A stretch of 64,000 nucleotides of DNA from Suicoccus acidiformans (lineage in GTDB: Bacteria > Bacillota > Bacilli > Lactobacillales > Aerococcaceae): positions 620,001-684,000 of the forward strand of contig NZ_CP023434.1 of the NCBI RefSeq assembly GCF_003546865.1, written 5' to 3'. Each line of letters starts with the position of its first letter. The stretch's first letter is position 1. A program made the position numbers and the translations under genes. The notes under the pieces were generated by a model that was not told the origin of the DNA, did not search any database, and saw only the letters and a list, made by a program, of their open reading frames with translations. This document shows, piece after piece, positions 43,536 to 53,441 of the stretch.

Positions 43536-44165
43536 ATGTGGTTAGCTTTTTATAATGAGAATGTTGGAGATGTATTATTGTTAACGCGCGGAGGTGGCGT
43601 ACCGGATGACTTTATCGAAACAGAAAGCCAGGGGAATGTAACCCTCATTAAAGACCGCCGCTCAAGTGAGGTCGTCTCAGCCAATATATTTAACATGAAA
43701 GATGCTATCAAGCCGGCTAATAACGGTAATATCACTTTGACGGAAGCGGACCTTGAATGGGTTAATGAACAAATTCAAGCGGTTGGCTTTGATTTGACAA
43801 TTGATGTAGATAATACGCCTAAATTTGTAGTAGGTTACGTTGAAGAAGTCGAAGCGCATGAAGATAGTGACCACTTGTCCATTACGCAAACAGATATCGG
43901 CGATGAGGTAGTCCAGATTGTCTGTGGTGCAAGTAATATTGACGAAGATCAGTATGTGATTGTGGCTAAACCTGGAGCGGTCATGCCCAATGGAGCGATT
44001 ATTTGGCCAGGCGAATTGCGCGGTGAAGCAAGTAACGGCATGATTTGTTCGACAAGTGAATTAGGCTTGAGTGATATTGATGACATGCCAGGTATTTGGG
44101 AACTTGAAGACGAGTTTGAGCCAGGTACACCTTTAGAAGAAGTTGTATCTTTCTATCGCGGTTAA
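43536..44165 (+). CDS. ytpR: YtpR-family protein with C-terminal tRNA-binding (EMAPII-like) domain
   Basis: A 209-aa protein. The N-terminal half is specific to the YtpR family. The C-terminal half (about 95-200) is the OB-fold tRNA-binding domain related to the PheT N-terminus: FVVGYVEEVEAHEDSDHLSITQTDIGDEVVQIVCGASNI, AKPGAVMPNG, GEASNGMICSTSELGL. Its role is unproven. It is followed by a small gene and murC, matching the ytpR-(ytpS)-murC order in bacilli. Confidence 0.9.
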   Translation: MWLAFYNENVGDVLLLTRGGGVPDDFIETESQGNVTLIKDRRSSEVVSANIFNMKDAIKPANNGNITLTEADLEWVNEQIQAVGFDLTIDVDNTPKFVVGYVEEVEAHEDSDHLSITQTDIGDEVVQIVCGASNIDEDQYVIVAKPGAVMPNGAIIWPGELRGEASNGMICSTSELGLSDIDDMPGIWELEDEFEPGTPLEEVVSFYRG

Positions 44166-44194
44166 ATTGAAGCTTGGGAGTAAAGGAGGAAGTT

Positions 44195-44677
44195 ATGAGT
44201 CGCTACGATGGACCTGCCTTTAATCGCAAGGCAAGACGGAAGCATTTTGAACCGACTGATAGCTATCAACCTGCCTTCCGAAAAGATAAAAAGCCCAAAA
44301 CGAATTTGGAGCGAATGAGTCGTCAGACATCTCGGTCTGATTTGCGGATGTCGCAACAAACGCCACCGACACGCTATGAAGTGCCTTTTCTCAAGCAAGA
44401 GAAGCAAGTAAAGGCTGAGTTAGTGGAATCTACGTCAGAGCAGCGTTCTCACAGCCAAGGCGATAATGCTAAAGGCCTTAGCAAGTACCAGAGTGAGTCT
44501 ACTAGCATGCAAGGCCAATCCGGCTATAAACATCCGGAACTACTCAAAGAAGAGGCAAAAAGCGAGCCACAGAAAGTGTCGGAAGGAGACACGCCACAAA
44601 TTCTGAAGCATTCACTACGCATCTTGGCCAAACGTATGGTAAAATATAAAGACGATTTTATACTTTTTGATAAATAG
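44195..44677 (+). CDS. Hypothetical basic, disordered protein between ytpR and murC
   Basis: A 160-aa protein of low complexity, rich in Lys, Gln, Ser and Glu, with no membrane segment or known domain. It begins MSRYDGPAFNRKARRKHFEPTD and ends SLRILAKRMVKYKDDFILFDK. The start at 44195 follows AAAGGAGGAAGTT. In bacilli this slot is occupied by sftA/ytpS, a large DNA translocase with a disordered N-terminus. A reduced remnant of such a gene is one possibility, but no translocase motor is present. Confidence 0.6.
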   Translation: MSRYDGPAFNRKARRKHFEPTDSYQPAFRKDKKPKTNLERMSRQTSRSDLRMSQQTPPTRYEVPFLKQEKQVKAELVESTSEQRSHSQGDNAKGLSKYQSESTSMQGQSGYKHPELLKEEAKSEPQKVSEGDTPQILKHSLRILAKRMVKYKDDFILFDK

Positions 44678-44691
44678 GGGGAGACTGTAAG

Positions 44692-46023
44692 ATGAATCGT
44701 GATACAATTTATCATTTCATCGGAATCAAAGGCTCAGGGATGAGTGCCCTGGCGCTCATTCTGCATGGAGAAGGCTATCAAGTCCAAGGAAGTGACGTTG
44801 GCAAATACTTCTTTACCCAGCAAGAATTAGAGAACCAGCAGGTGCCGATGTTCGAATTCGATGCAGCCAATATCAAAGAAGGCCTCACTGTCATTGTAGG
44901 AAATGCTTTTGGTGATGATCATCCAGAAGTGCAACGTGCCCAAGATTTAGATTTACCATTGTACCGCTACCATGATTTTCTCGGTAAATTGATTGAGAAC
45001 TATACTAGTATTGCCGTCACCGGCTCACACGGCAAAACCTCAACCACTGGCTTATTGTCACATGTCTTAAGCCATTTGGCACCGACGAGTTATCTTATTG
45101 GGGATGGAACTGGCTTTGGTGATGAAACAGCGTCTTATTTCGCTTTGGAGGCGTGTGAATATCGACGTCATTTCTTAGCCTACCAACCGGACTATGCGAT
45201 TATCACGAATGTGGATTTTGATCATCCGGATTATTATCGTTCCATTGAGGATGTCTTTGTTGCGATTGAGACCTTTGCAAGTCAAGCAAGTAAGGGCATT
45301 GTAGCTTGCGGTGAAGATGAGTATTTGCGCACATTAAATATAGATGTGCCCACTTATTATTACGGTTTTAACGAAGCTTTTGATATTTATGCGACTAATA
45401 TCCAGCGGACGACTGATGGGTCAAATTTCGACGTGGTGATTGACGGGCAAACCTTTGGCCATTTCCACTTGCCAGCTTATGGGGAGCATAATATCCTGAA
45501 CGCCTTGGCCGTTATTGGCGTCTTGAATCTTGAAGGCTTTGAGGCGAATATGATTGCTGAGTATGTGGCAACCTTCCAAGGGGTGAAGCGCCGTTTCGCG
45601 ACACGTGAAGTTCATGGCTTAACGTTGATTGATGACTATGCCCATCATCCCTCGGAAATTCGCGCCACCATTGATGCAGCTAAGCAGAAATATCCGGACC
45701 GCCAAATTGTAGCGATTTTCCAACCGCATACCTTCTCAAGGACGGTTGCCTTATTGCACGAATTTGCGGAATCGCTCAATCAAGCGGACGATGTTTACTT
45801 GGTGGACATCTTTAATTCGGCTCGCGAATCTCAAGGGACTGTGACGATTGATGATTTGGCTGCTTTAATTGAAGCAGAAGTAGATATTATCTCAGCCGAT
45901 CACTTGTCTCCATTGATGGCTTACGATGATGCGGTTATTCTATTTATGGGAGCCGGGGACATTGATCACTTATCCAAGCAATTTGAGCAGGCATATAGTC
46001 AGTTGCATCCAACTAAATTATAA
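44692..46023 (+). CDS. murC: UDP-N-acetylmuramate-L-alanine ligase
   Basis: Cytoplasmic peptidoglycan-precursor ligase (443 aa) adding the first L-Ala. The UDP-binding loop is FIGIKGSGMSALALIL (about 6-21), the ATP loop VTGSHGKTSTTG, then NVDFDHPDYY and the C-terminal DDYAHHPSEIRATIDAAKQKYP and FQPHTFSRT. Strong GGGGGAG before the ATG. Family length. Last gene of the run from the M42 peptidase; a terminator follows. Confidence 0.97.
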   Translation: MNRDTIYHFIGIKGSGMSALALILHGEGYQVQGSDVGKYFFTQQELENQQVPMFEFDAANIKEGLTVIVGNAFGDDHPEVQRAQDLDLPLYRYHDFLGKLIENYTSIAVTGSHGKTSTTGLLSHVLSHLAPTSYLIGDGTGFGDETASYFALEACEYRRHFLAYQPDYAIITNVDFDHPDYYRSIEDVFVAIETFASQASKGIVACGEDEYLRTLNIDVPTYYYGFNEAFDIYATNIQRTTDGSNFDVVIDGQTFGHFHLPAYGEHNILNALAVIGVLNLEGFEANMIAEYVATFQGVKRRFATREVHGLTLIDDYAHHPSEIRATIDAAKQKYPDRQIVAIFQPHTFSRTVALLHEFAESLNQADDVYLVDIFNSARESQGTVTIDDLAALIEAEVDIISADHLSPLMAYDDAVILFMGAGDIDHLSKQFEQAYSQLHPTKL

Positions 46024-46053
46024 TTTAAGGCTTGTCTACAAGTCTTAGTGAGC

Positions 46054-46110
46054 AGACACTCCAACAAAAAGCGAATGATTTTAGGCTTTTTGTAGGGGTG
46101 TTTGTTTTCT
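46054..46110 (+). terminator. Terminator of murC
   Basis: A long stem, AGACACTCCAACAAAAAGC with GCTTTTTGTAGGGGTGTTT (wobbles and one mismatch), then GTTTTC. Confidence 0.75.
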
Positions 46111-46283
46111 GGATGATCTTATCCGTGAACAATCGTCCATACCAGCGTAATTTGAAGCTTACAGGATTTAAACACATAACGTATACATATGCCTTTGGTA
46201 TAAAACTCACTAGATTTGCGGTATAATGATGGTATAGGATTTTTACAGTGTACAAAAGCACGTGTGCTATGAAGGAGAGAAAG

Positions 46284-48944
46284 ATGGCAAAGCGAACGAT
46301 ATTGTTAGTGGATGGGAGTAGCTTAGCTTTCCGGTCCTTTTATTCGATTTTGGATTTGGAGCGCTTTAAGAATGCGAATGGTTTACATACCAATGCGCTT
46401 TTTAGCTTTAATCGAATGTTAGATAATGTCTTGGCTCAGTTTGAACCGACGCATGTTCTGGTTGCGTTTGATAAAGGGTCTAAGACTTTTCGTACGGACA
46501 AATATGCGGATTATAAAGGGGGCCGCGACAAGGCACCTGGCGAGTTTAAGGAGCAGATGCCTTATTTCCCAATCTTGCTTGATGCGTATGGTATTCGGCA
46601 ATACAGTTTAGAAAATTATGAAGCGGATGACATCATTGGAACTTTAGCTCATCAAGCAGAGACTGAAGATGAGGTCATTGTGCTTTCGGGAGATAAGGAT
46701 TTGACCCAATTGGCGGATGAGCATGTGACCGTTTATATTACGCGTAAAGGGGTTAGTGAATTAGAGGCTTATACTCCTGCATCTATTCAGGAAACGATGG
46801 GGATTCAACCACGCCAAATTATTGAAATGAAGGGCTTGATGGGAGATTCTTCAGATAACTATCCTGGGGTTACCCGAATTGGCGAGAAGACGGCACTCAA
46901 ATTGATCCGAAGTTATGACAGTGTCGCAGAACTTTATGAGCGCATTGATGAATTAAAGCCATCGAAGATGAAGGAAAACCTTGTTAATGAGAAGGACATT
47001 GCCTTGATGAGTCGCGACCTGGCCGAAATCCGCCAAGATGCGCCGGTGGAAATTTCCTTGGAGGAAACCAAGCGTGAAGAAAAGGACGTAGAAGCCTTAG
47101 TAGACTTCTACCGTGAGATGAATTTCAATAGTTTCTTGGAGAATTTAACGCAAGAACCGGGGCTTAGTTTGCCTGCAGTTGAAGAGAGTGCGGATTTGCC
47201 GGAGTATACATTGCAATCGGTGGATATAATTGAAACGGAAATGTTGCCTGAAAAGTCGAGCTTACTTATTGAGCATTTACTGGAGAATTATCATGAAGGC
47301 ACCCCGATTGGTTTGGCTTGGACTGATCCCCAGGCACATGTTGTATATGTGGCGGACTTTGAAGGAGCGCTGCAGCAAGACGACTTCCGAGCATGGTTGG
47401 CAGATGAGACGAAGGCGAAAGTAACTAAAGATAGCAAAGCAGCTGAAGTTCTCGTACACCGCTTTGGTGGCGAATTGAACGGGGTAAGTTTCGATGTGGA
47501 TATTGCCAGTTACTTACTTGATACGCATAATAGTGACCAGTTAGCTGATATGCTCAAAGATGCATCGCTACCAGCTTTTGTCCAATATGATGACATAGTT
47601 TATGGTAAAGGGGCCAAGCAAGCAGTGCCTGAAACTGAGGTTCTTCACGAGCATTTGAAGACGAAGGCCATGGCCTTGGATTTACTGGAAGCCCCTCAAA
47701 TTGAGCGTTTGAAGGCTGTGGAAATGGAGGATTTGTATCGCTCGATTGAATTGCCATTGAGTGATGTATTGGCTCAAATGGAAATGATCGGTATTAAAGT
47801 TGATGGAGCTATTCTCCAGGAACGTAATGAACTTCTACTCGAGCGTCTGGCTGAAATGGAAGAAGAAATCTATGAATTGGCCGGGGAGCGCTTTAACATA
47901 AATTCACCGAAGCAGTTGGGGGTGATTCTGTTCGAGAAATTAGACCTGCCGGTTATTAAGAAGACGAAGACCGGCTACAGTACCGCAGCGGGTGTATTAG
48001 AGAAATTAGTCAATGCGCATCCGATTATTGCAAAGATTATGGATTACCGCCAAGTTGCTAAATTACAAAGCACTTACCTTTCTAGCTTACCGGAATATAT
48101 TCAAGCCGATGGACGCATCCATACCCGCTTCGATCAGACCTTAACTCAGACTGGGCGTTTGAGTAGTTCTGACCCTAACTTGCAGAATATTCCTACTCGC
48201 TTGGAAGAAGGCCGTAAGATTCGCCAAGCTTTTATTCCAACGGAACCAGATTGGCAGTTTTTCGGGGCGGATTACTCGCAAATTGAATTGCGGGTACTAG
48301 CTCATATTAGTCAGGACGAGCATATGCTTCAGGCCTTCCGCGATGGGGAAGATATTCATGAGACGACTGCTCGGCGGGTGTTCAACTTGCCAGAAGCAGA
48401 AGTAGTCACCAAGGACATGCGTCGCCAAGCTAAGGCCGTGAACTTTGGAATTGTCTATGGTATTAGTGACTATGGCTTGTCACAAAACTTGAATATTCCT
48501 CGCAAAGACGCTAAGGAATTTATCGAAACTTACTTTGCGAAATTCCCAGGAGTGGCTAAATACATGGAAGAAATTGTGGCCTTGGCCAAAGAACAGGGCT
48601 ATGTGAGTACGCTATTTCAAAGACGTCGTTATTTACCAGATATTAAGGCCAGCAACTTTAATGTGCGTTCTTTTGCTGAACGGACGGCTATGAATTCACC
48701 GATTCAAGGAACGGCCGCCGATATTATTAAGTTAGCGATGATTCGCCTGCAGGAAGCGCTTGACGAACAAGACTTAAGGTCGCGCATATTGCTGCAGGTG
48801 CATGACGAGTTAATCTTGGAAGGGCCAGCTGAGGAAATGGAAATCTTGAGTGAGTTGGTACCTAAAGTGATGGAATCGGCTGCGGATCTGGATGTGCCGC
48901 TTTTAGTGGAGTACGATCAAGGCAATACGTGGTATGATATTTAG
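46284..48944 (+). CDS. polA: DNA polymerase I
   Basis: An 886-aa repair and Okazaki-fragment polymerase. The 5'-3' nuclease domain (about 1-290) has ILLVDGSSLAFRSF, YEADDIIGTL, LSGDKDLTQL and LMGDSSDNYPGV. The middle 3'-5' exonuclease-like domain lacks the DxE metal motif (GLAWTDPQAHVVYVADFEG), so proofreading is presumably lost, as in many Firmicutes. The polymerase domain has FGADYSQIELRVLAHIS, RRQAKAVNFGIVYG and LLQVHDELILE. I start at 46284 after GAAGGAGAGAAAG. It heads the polA-mutM-coaE-nrdR-dnaB-dnaI run. Confidence 0.97.
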   Translation: MAKRTILLVDGSSLAFRSFYSILDLERFKNANGLHTNALFSFNRMLDNVLAQFEPTHVLVAFDKGSKTFRTDKYADYKGGRDKAPGEFKEQMPYFPILLDAYGIRQYSLENYEADDIIGTLAHQAETEDEVIVLSGDKDLTQLADEHVTVYITRKGVSELEAYTPASIQETMGIQPRQIIEMKGLMGDSSDNYPGVTRIGEKTALKLIRSYDSVAELYERIDELKPSKMKENLVNEKDIALMSRDLAEIRQDAPVEISLEETKREEKDVEALVDFYREMNFNSFLENLTQEPGLSLPAVEESADLPEYTLQSVDIIETEMLPEKSSLLIEHLLENYHEGTPIGLAWTDPQAHVVYVADFEGALQQDDFRAWLADETKAKVTKDSKAAEVLVHRFGGELNGVSFDVDIASYLLDTHNSDQLADMLKDASLPAFVQYDDIVYGKGAKQAVPETEVLHEHLKTKAMALDLLEAPQIERLKAVEMEDLYRSIELPLSDVLAQMEMIGIKVDGAILQERNELLLERLAEMEEEIYELAGERFNINSPKQLGVILFEKLDLPVIKKTKTGYSTAAGVLEKLVNAHPIIAKIMDYRQVAKLQSTYLSSLPEYIQADGRIHTRFDQTLTQTGRLSSSDPNLQNIPTRLEEGRKIRQAFIPTEPDWQFFGADYSQIELRVLAHISQDEHMLQAFRDGEDIHETTARRVFNLPEAEVVTKDMRRQAKAVNFGIVYGISDYGLSQNLNIPRKDAKEFIETYFAKFPGVAKYMEEIVALAKEQGYVSTLFQRRRYLPDIKASNFNVRSFAERTAMNSPIQGTAADIIKLAMIRLQEALDEQDLRSRILLQVHDELILEGPAEEMEILSELVPKVMESAADLDVPLLVEYDQGNTWYDI

Positions 48945-48998
48945 CCTGGATTTCTTACTCAAATACTGGCCGAATTATTCTTCGAAAGGAGCTTGGCA

Positions 48999-49838
48999 AT
49001 GCCAGAATTACCAGAAGTTGAAACCGCCCGGCGAGGCTTAGCTGAGTTGGTTGAAGGGAAGGTCTTGGCCAAGGTGGTCATTACCTGGCCCCGGATTATC
49101 CATACGGATCAGCCACTAGAGGAATGGGCCGAGCGTCTTGTGGGCCAAAGGATTCATCATGTGAATCGGCGTGGTAAATACTTAATATTCGAGCTTGATC
49201 AAGATGCCTTGCTATCACATTTGCGCATGGAGGGGAAATACCGCTATTTTAGCTCAGATGATCAGCCTGAAGAGGTGTCAGTCCATGTACATGTGCGTTT
49301 CTATTTCACGGACGGAAGTCAGTTGCACTATCAAGATGTGCGCAAGTTTGGGCGGATGGAATTGCTTCCTTTGAGCGAAGTGGATGACTTTTTCATCCGG
49401 AAAGGGCTAGGGCCAGAACCGACGGAAGCAAGCTTTGACTTGGCAACTTTCTCTGAGGGTCTCAATAAGCATCAGAAGGCAATTAAGCTGGTTCTGTTGG
49501 ACCAGAAAGTGGTTGCGGGACTGGGCAATATTTATGTGGATGAAGTACTGTTTCGTGCTTGTGTTCATCCGGCCAGACCCAGCAACAGTCTGACCCAGGC
49601 TGAAGTAGAGAGCTTACATCAAGCGATTATAGTAGTGATGGCTGAGGCTACTGCAGCCGGTGGGACGACGATTCGTACCTATGAGAATACTTTTGGTCAA
49701 CCAGGGCATTATCAAGATTATTTACAAGTATACGCTAAAGCTGGTGAAGCGTGTCCACGTTGTGGCAGTTCGATAGAGAAAATCAAATTAGGGCAAAGAG
49801 GTACACATTTTTGTCCGAATTGTCAAGTTTTGTTATAA
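48999..49838 (+). CDS. mutM: Formamidopyrimidine-DNA glycosylase
   Basis: A 279-aa base-excision enzyme removing 8-oxoguanine. After Met removal the N-terminal PELPEVETARRGL supplies the catalytic proline and glutamates. LSHLRMEGKYRY contains the conserved Lys. GNIYVDEVLF is the helix-two-turn-helix. The C-terminal zinc finger is CPRCGSSIEKIKLGQRGTHFCPNCQ. The start at 48999 is fixed by that N-terminus and by GAAAGGAG upstream. Between polA and coaE. Confidence 0.97.
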   Translation: MPELPEVETARRGLAELVEGKVLAKVVITWPRIIHTDQPLEEWAERLVGQRIHHVNRRGKYLIFELDQDALLSHLRMEGKYRYFSSDDQPEEVSVHVHVRFYFTDGSQLHYQDVRKFGRMELLPLSEVDDFFIRKGLGPEPTEASFDLATFSEGLNKHQKAIKLVLLDQKVVAGLGNIYVDEVLFRACVHPARPSNSLTQAEVESLHQAIIVVMAEATAAGGTTIRTYENTFGQPGHYQDYLQVYAKAGEACPRCGSSIEKIKLGQRGTHFCPNCQVLL

Positions 49839-49861
49839 TAGTTGCTAAAGGAGGCTAGGCT

Positions 49862-50455
49862 ATGTATGCGGTTGTCATTACAGGAAGTATTGCGACAGGG
49901 AAATCTACTGTTTCAGCTTATATTCAGCAATTAGGCTATCCGCTCTTGGATACGGATGTGTTGGCACGCGTAGTGGTTGAGCCGGGACATCAAGGTTTAG
50001 CACAGTTGGTGGAGCGCTTTGGTCCAGAGATTTTGCAAGCAGATGGGCAGTTAGACCGAGCTGCCTTAGGTGAAATGCTCTTTGGTAATCCGGCAGTTCA
50101 AGCGGAGGTTAACGCTATCTTGCATCCTTTAATTGCTGAGGAGGTTCAGCGTGGCTTAGCGCGACTTGAAGCAGCTGGAGAGCCTCTTGTCTTTATTGAT
50201 GTACCCTTATATTATGAAACCAAGGCAGACTTTCCTGGTGATGAGGTTTGGGTTGTTTATACCCCGGAAGCAATGCAGTTAGAACGACTCATCGAGCGCA
50301 ATCACTTAACCGAAGCACAAGCTAGAAGCCGTATGGCTAGCCAACTATCTATCGAAGTTAAACGCACTTATGCTGATGTAGTGATTGATAATTCCGGCAG
50401 TCTAACTCAGACTTACCAGCAAGTTGACGAACAGATACAACGCATTCAAACATAA
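49862..50455 (+). CDS. coaE: Dephospho-CoA kinase
   Basis: Last step of coenzyme A synthesis (197 aa). The P-loop is GSIATGKST (8-16). DTDVLARVVVEPG is the dephospho-CoA region, and VFIDVPLYYETKAD with RMASQLSIEVKRTYADVVIDNSG is typical. AAGGAGG before the ATG. The mutM-coaE-nrdR order is conserved in Lactobacillales. Confidence 0.97.
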   Translation: MYAVVITGSIATGKSTVSAYIQQLGYPLLDTDVLARVVVEPGHQGLAQLVERFGPEILQADGQLDRAALGEMLFGNPAVQAEVNAILHPLIAEEVQRGLARLEAAGEPLVFIDVPLYYETKADFPGDEVWVVYTPEAMQLERLIERNHLTEAQARSRMASQLSIEVKRTYADVVIDNSGSLTQTYQQVDEQIQRIQT

Positions 50456-50477
50456 ATAAGTGAAAGGAAGAACCCGC

Positions 50478-50948
50478 ATGCTGTGTCCGAAATGCCATCA
50501 AAATGATTCCAAAGTTGTCGATTCCCGCCCAATTGACGGCGGTCAAAGTATTCGTCGCCGTCGTGAGTGCTTAAATTGCGGTTTTCGCTTTAATACCTTT
50601 GAGCGGACAGAGGTTGCCCCACTCCTTGTGATAAAGCGCGATGGAACGCGTGAAGAATTCAAACACGACAAACTACTGCGCGGGATTATCCGCTCAGCTG
50701 AAAAGCGTCCGATAACGCATGAGCAGATGAGTGAATTAGCCAGTAAAGTGGAGAATAAAATTCGTGAGCATAATGTCTATGAAGTACAAAGCAAGGATAT
50801 AGGCGAATACGTTATGCCTCTTTTGATGGAATTAGATGAAGTGGCCTATATTCGCTTCGCCAGTGTTTACCGAGAGTTTCAGTCAAAAGAAATGTTCTTG
50901 CGCGAATTAGAATCCATGGACACACAGCAAGATCAATCATCGGAGTGA
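50478..50948 (+). CDS. nrdR: Transcriptional repressor NrdR
   Basis: A 156-aa repressor of ribonucleotide reductase genes. The N-terminal zinc ribbon is MLCPKCHQ...RRRECLNCGFRFNTFER, followed by an ATP-cone domain: VIKRDGTREEFKHDKLLRGIIRSAEKRP and VYEVQSKDIGEYVMPLL. I start at 50478 because MLCPKC is the family N-terminus and GGAAG precedes it. Adjacent to dnaB/dnaI as usual. Confidence 0.97.
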   Translation: MLCPKCHQNDSKVVDSRPIDGGQSIRRRRECLNCGFRFNTFERTEVAPLLVIKRDGTREEFKHDKLLRGIIRSAEKRPITHEQMSELASKVENKIREHNVYEVQSKDIGEYVMPLLMELDEVAYIRFASVYREFQSKEMFLRELESMDTQQDQSSE

Positions 50949-50955
50949 TGCTTTC

Positions 50956-52362
50956 ATGAATGTACAACCCTTGCAACCTTTCGAGATTGCCTATCCTTAT
51001 GACCAGACGGTGTCTTATGCTTCTTTAACCCAGTGCTATCAACCAATTGTTGGTGGTTTTGCGATTAGTTTGTATTTGACACTTTTGCATTTGCCGGCAC
51101 AAAGAAGACGTTACCAGCATACGGATTTAATGCAGCAGATGGATAGTAATTTGCAAGTGATTGAAGCGAGCCGACAGGCTTTAGAAGCTGTCGGCTTGTT
51201 AGATAGTTACCGGGATGAGGCCTCGCATGAAAAGGTGCAGCAACAAACTTATCTCTATCAGCTCTACGCCCCGAAGACAATCCCGGCTTTTCTTCAGGAT
51301 GCTTTGTTAAGTACCGCTCTTTACGAGAAGATAGGTGACCAGCGTTTTCAAGAATTAATGGAGGCCAATTTCCCACAGGAAGACCCGGCAAATTTAGCTA
51401 AAGTTAGCCGAAGTTTTCAGCAGCAATTTAAAGCCGCTAGCCCAAGGGGGCGCCAGGAAGTTCAAGCGATGCAGAAGGCCTTGCACCAAGCTGAGGCCCA
51501 ACAAACCTTGTCTTTCGATTATAGTAAGTACTTGAAATTATTAATAGCCGACGGGATAGATCACGCTCAATTGACCCAGCATTTGAAAGAAGAGGTGCTG
51601 GCTTTAACCCAAGTTTATGGCTTGGATGAGGTACAGATGGCGCAATTGACCAAATTAGCCTATAATCACATAACAAAGCGCTTGGAAATAGAGCAATTAA
51701 AAGCGATTGTTCAACAAAGGCAAAGCAGTGTCGCTTATGTCAATGCTTCCGGTGAAGCGCAGCAGGAAGAGTCCACAGATTTCAAAGAAACCCAAGTCAA
51801 ACGCCTGAAGGAACTGAAAGATAGTTATCCTAACTTCAAGGAGGAAACCTATCAACTCATTCTTTTGGCGGAGCATTTACCGAAAGATGCTTTTCTCAAG
51901 CAAACGAAGAAGGCCCTGGACGGTTTCGCCACGGATAATGAGCTCTATTACATTAAGGAATTGTCCGAGCGGACGAATTTAAACGAAGCGGTCATTAATA
52001 TTCTGGTTTATTACTTACTGGTCATTCAGAAGAATCCGAATGTCTATAAGAACTCCTTGCAAAGATTTGCCAATGAATGGCAGCAGCAGAATATTCAATC
52101 GGCTCCTCAAGCCCTTATTTATATTCAAGACAAGGAAATTAAGCGTCAAAAACAACAAGAACGACGCCAGCAATCCTATGCCAACCGTCGCCAACCTTAT
52201 CAAGAAGTTGTGCCGGAGTGGATGAAGGAAGCGCAGAAAGCTCAGTCCGACAATGGAGCTTCTCACTCAGCAAATGTCTATGAGCAGATTGATGAGGAAG
52301 AATTACTGAAAGAATTAAATGAATTAATGGGAGAAGGTGATAGGGATGCAAAGGATTGGTAA
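50956..52362 (+). CDS. dnaB: Replication initiation and membrane attachment protein DnaB
   Basis: A 468-aa primosome protein of the Firmicutes, not the replicative helicase. The N-terminal winged-helix domain (ASLTQCYQPIVGGFAISLYLTLLHL) and a C-terminal DnaB_2 domain (ELSERTNLNEAVINILVYYLLVIQKNPNVYKNSLQRFANEW) are visible. A Gln/Arg-rich tail follows. The last 17 bases overlap dnaI. It loads the helicase together with DnaI and DnaD. Confidence 0.93.
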   Translation: MNVQPLQPFEIAYPYDQTVSYASLTQCYQPIVGGFAISLYLTLLHLPAQRRRYQHTDLMQQMDSNLQVIEASRQALEAVGLLDSYRDEASHEKVQQQTYLYQLYAPKTIPAFLQDALLSTALYEKIGDQRFQELMEANFPQEDPANLAKVSRSFQQQFKAASPRGRQEVQAMQKALHQAEAQQTLSFDYSKYLKLLIADGIDHAQLTQHLKEEVLALTQVYGLDEVQMAQLTKLAYNHITKRLEIEQLKAIVQQRQSSVAYVNASGEAQQEESTDFKETQVKRLKELKDSYPNFKEETYQLILLAEHLPKDAFLKQTKKALDGFATDNELYYIKELSERTNLNEAVINILVYYLLVIQKNPNVYKNSLQRFANEWQQQNIQSAPQALIYIQDKEIKRQKQQERRQQSYANRRQPYQEVVPEWMKEAQKAQSDNGASHSANVYEQIDEEELLKELNELMGEGDRDAKDW

Positions 52363-53284
52363 TATATTAGAACAACTGGAACGAAATAATCCCCATGCAG
52401 TGAATTTACAGCAAACTTGGCAAGATATTCTAAATTATCCACCGATTCATGACTTTATCCAAGCCCATCAAGCTGAACTGAGTCAGGAAATGATTGAGAA
52501 TAGTCGCTCTAAGCTCAATGAGTTTAAACGCGAACATGAAGCAAAAGAACGTGGTGAAGAAGGACAAAATCCTGGCTTCACTCCAGAGTTAATCCTTAAT
52601 GGCAATTATATTGATGTAACCTATGTGCCTACCGAAACGTATTACCGTTGGAAGGCAGAGCAAGTTCGCCATAGTCTATTGGATAATCGTATGATGTCCC
52701 GTGATGTACGTCAGGCAACCTTGCGTGATTTCTATGTCAATACCCCTCAGCGACAGTACTTATTAAAGCAGTCGATGGATTTTCTCCATGCTTACGAGAA
52801 AGAACCGTACGCCACCCAAGCTCTCTATATCCACGGCAGCTTCGGAGTAGGCAAGACCTATCTTCTGGGGGCGTTGGCCAATTATTTAGTCGATCGCCTT
52901 GAAAAGCATGTGACGATGATTCATTATCCAACCTTCACTTCTCAGATTAAGAATGCAATTCAATCAGGAACCGTACAGCAGACCATTGACGAAATTCGCA
53001 AAGTAGATGTATTGATGATTGATGACATTGGTGCGGAAGCCAATACTGCTTGGGTCCGCGATGAAGTGTTGAATAATATTCTTGAGTATCGTATGAAGGA
53101 GTCGCTGGCTACCTTCTTTACATCTAATTTCTCAATGGAAATCTTAGAGACACATTTGGCTAAAACTAAAGATAGCATTGACACTGGAAAAGCGATGCGT
53201 ATTATGGAGCGTATCCGCTATCTTGCCCATGAAGTGGAATTCAACGGCGAAAACTTGCGCCAAGCTAAGCGCCAAGGCAATTAA
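52346..53284 (+). CDS. dnaI: Primosomal protein DnaI (helicase loader)
   Basis: AAA+ ATPase (312 aa). The N-terminal helicase-binding domain is followed by YIHGSFGVGKTYLLGALANYL (Walker A), VDVLMIDDIGAEANTAW (Walker B) and TFFTSNFSMEILETHLA (sensor 1). The box-VII region is IMERIRYLAHEVEFNGENLR. I start at 52346 (MQRIGNILEQL) after GGTGATAGGG; the ATG at 52337 is less well placed. The thrS T-box region follows. Confidence 0.95.
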   Translation: MQRIGNILEQLERNNPHAVNLQQTWQDILNYPPIHDFIQAHQAELSQEMIENSRSKLNEFKREHEAKERGEEGQNPGFTPELILNGNYIDVTYVPTETYYRWKAEQVRHSLLDNRMMSRDVRQATLRDFYVNTPQRQYLLKQSMDFLHAYEKEPYATQALYIHGSFGVGKTYLLGALANYLVDRLEKHVTMIHYPTFTSQIKNAIQSGTVQQTIDEIRKVDVLMIDDIGAEANTAWVRDEVLNNILEYRMKESLATFFTSNFSMEILETHLAKTKDSIDTGKAMRIMERIRYLAHEVEFNGENLRQAKRQGN

Positions 53285-53406
53285 TGCTGTTACTAAAGTA
53301 AGTCCTTTGCATATGGAGTGACCAGGCAGTCATCCCTCTAAGGCGATGGGGTGGATTTGGGCGTATTGAAACGAGATGAGTAGGTGCCCTTTAAACTAAA
53401 ATTAAC

Positions 53407-53435
53407 TTGCACAGATAAGAAGAACATGATATAAC
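53407..53435 (+). promoter_or_regulatory. Promoter of the thrS leader
   Basis: TTGCAC (53407-53412), a 17-base spacer and TATAAC (53430-53435). Confidence 0.6.
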
Positions 53436-53441
53436 TAATAT

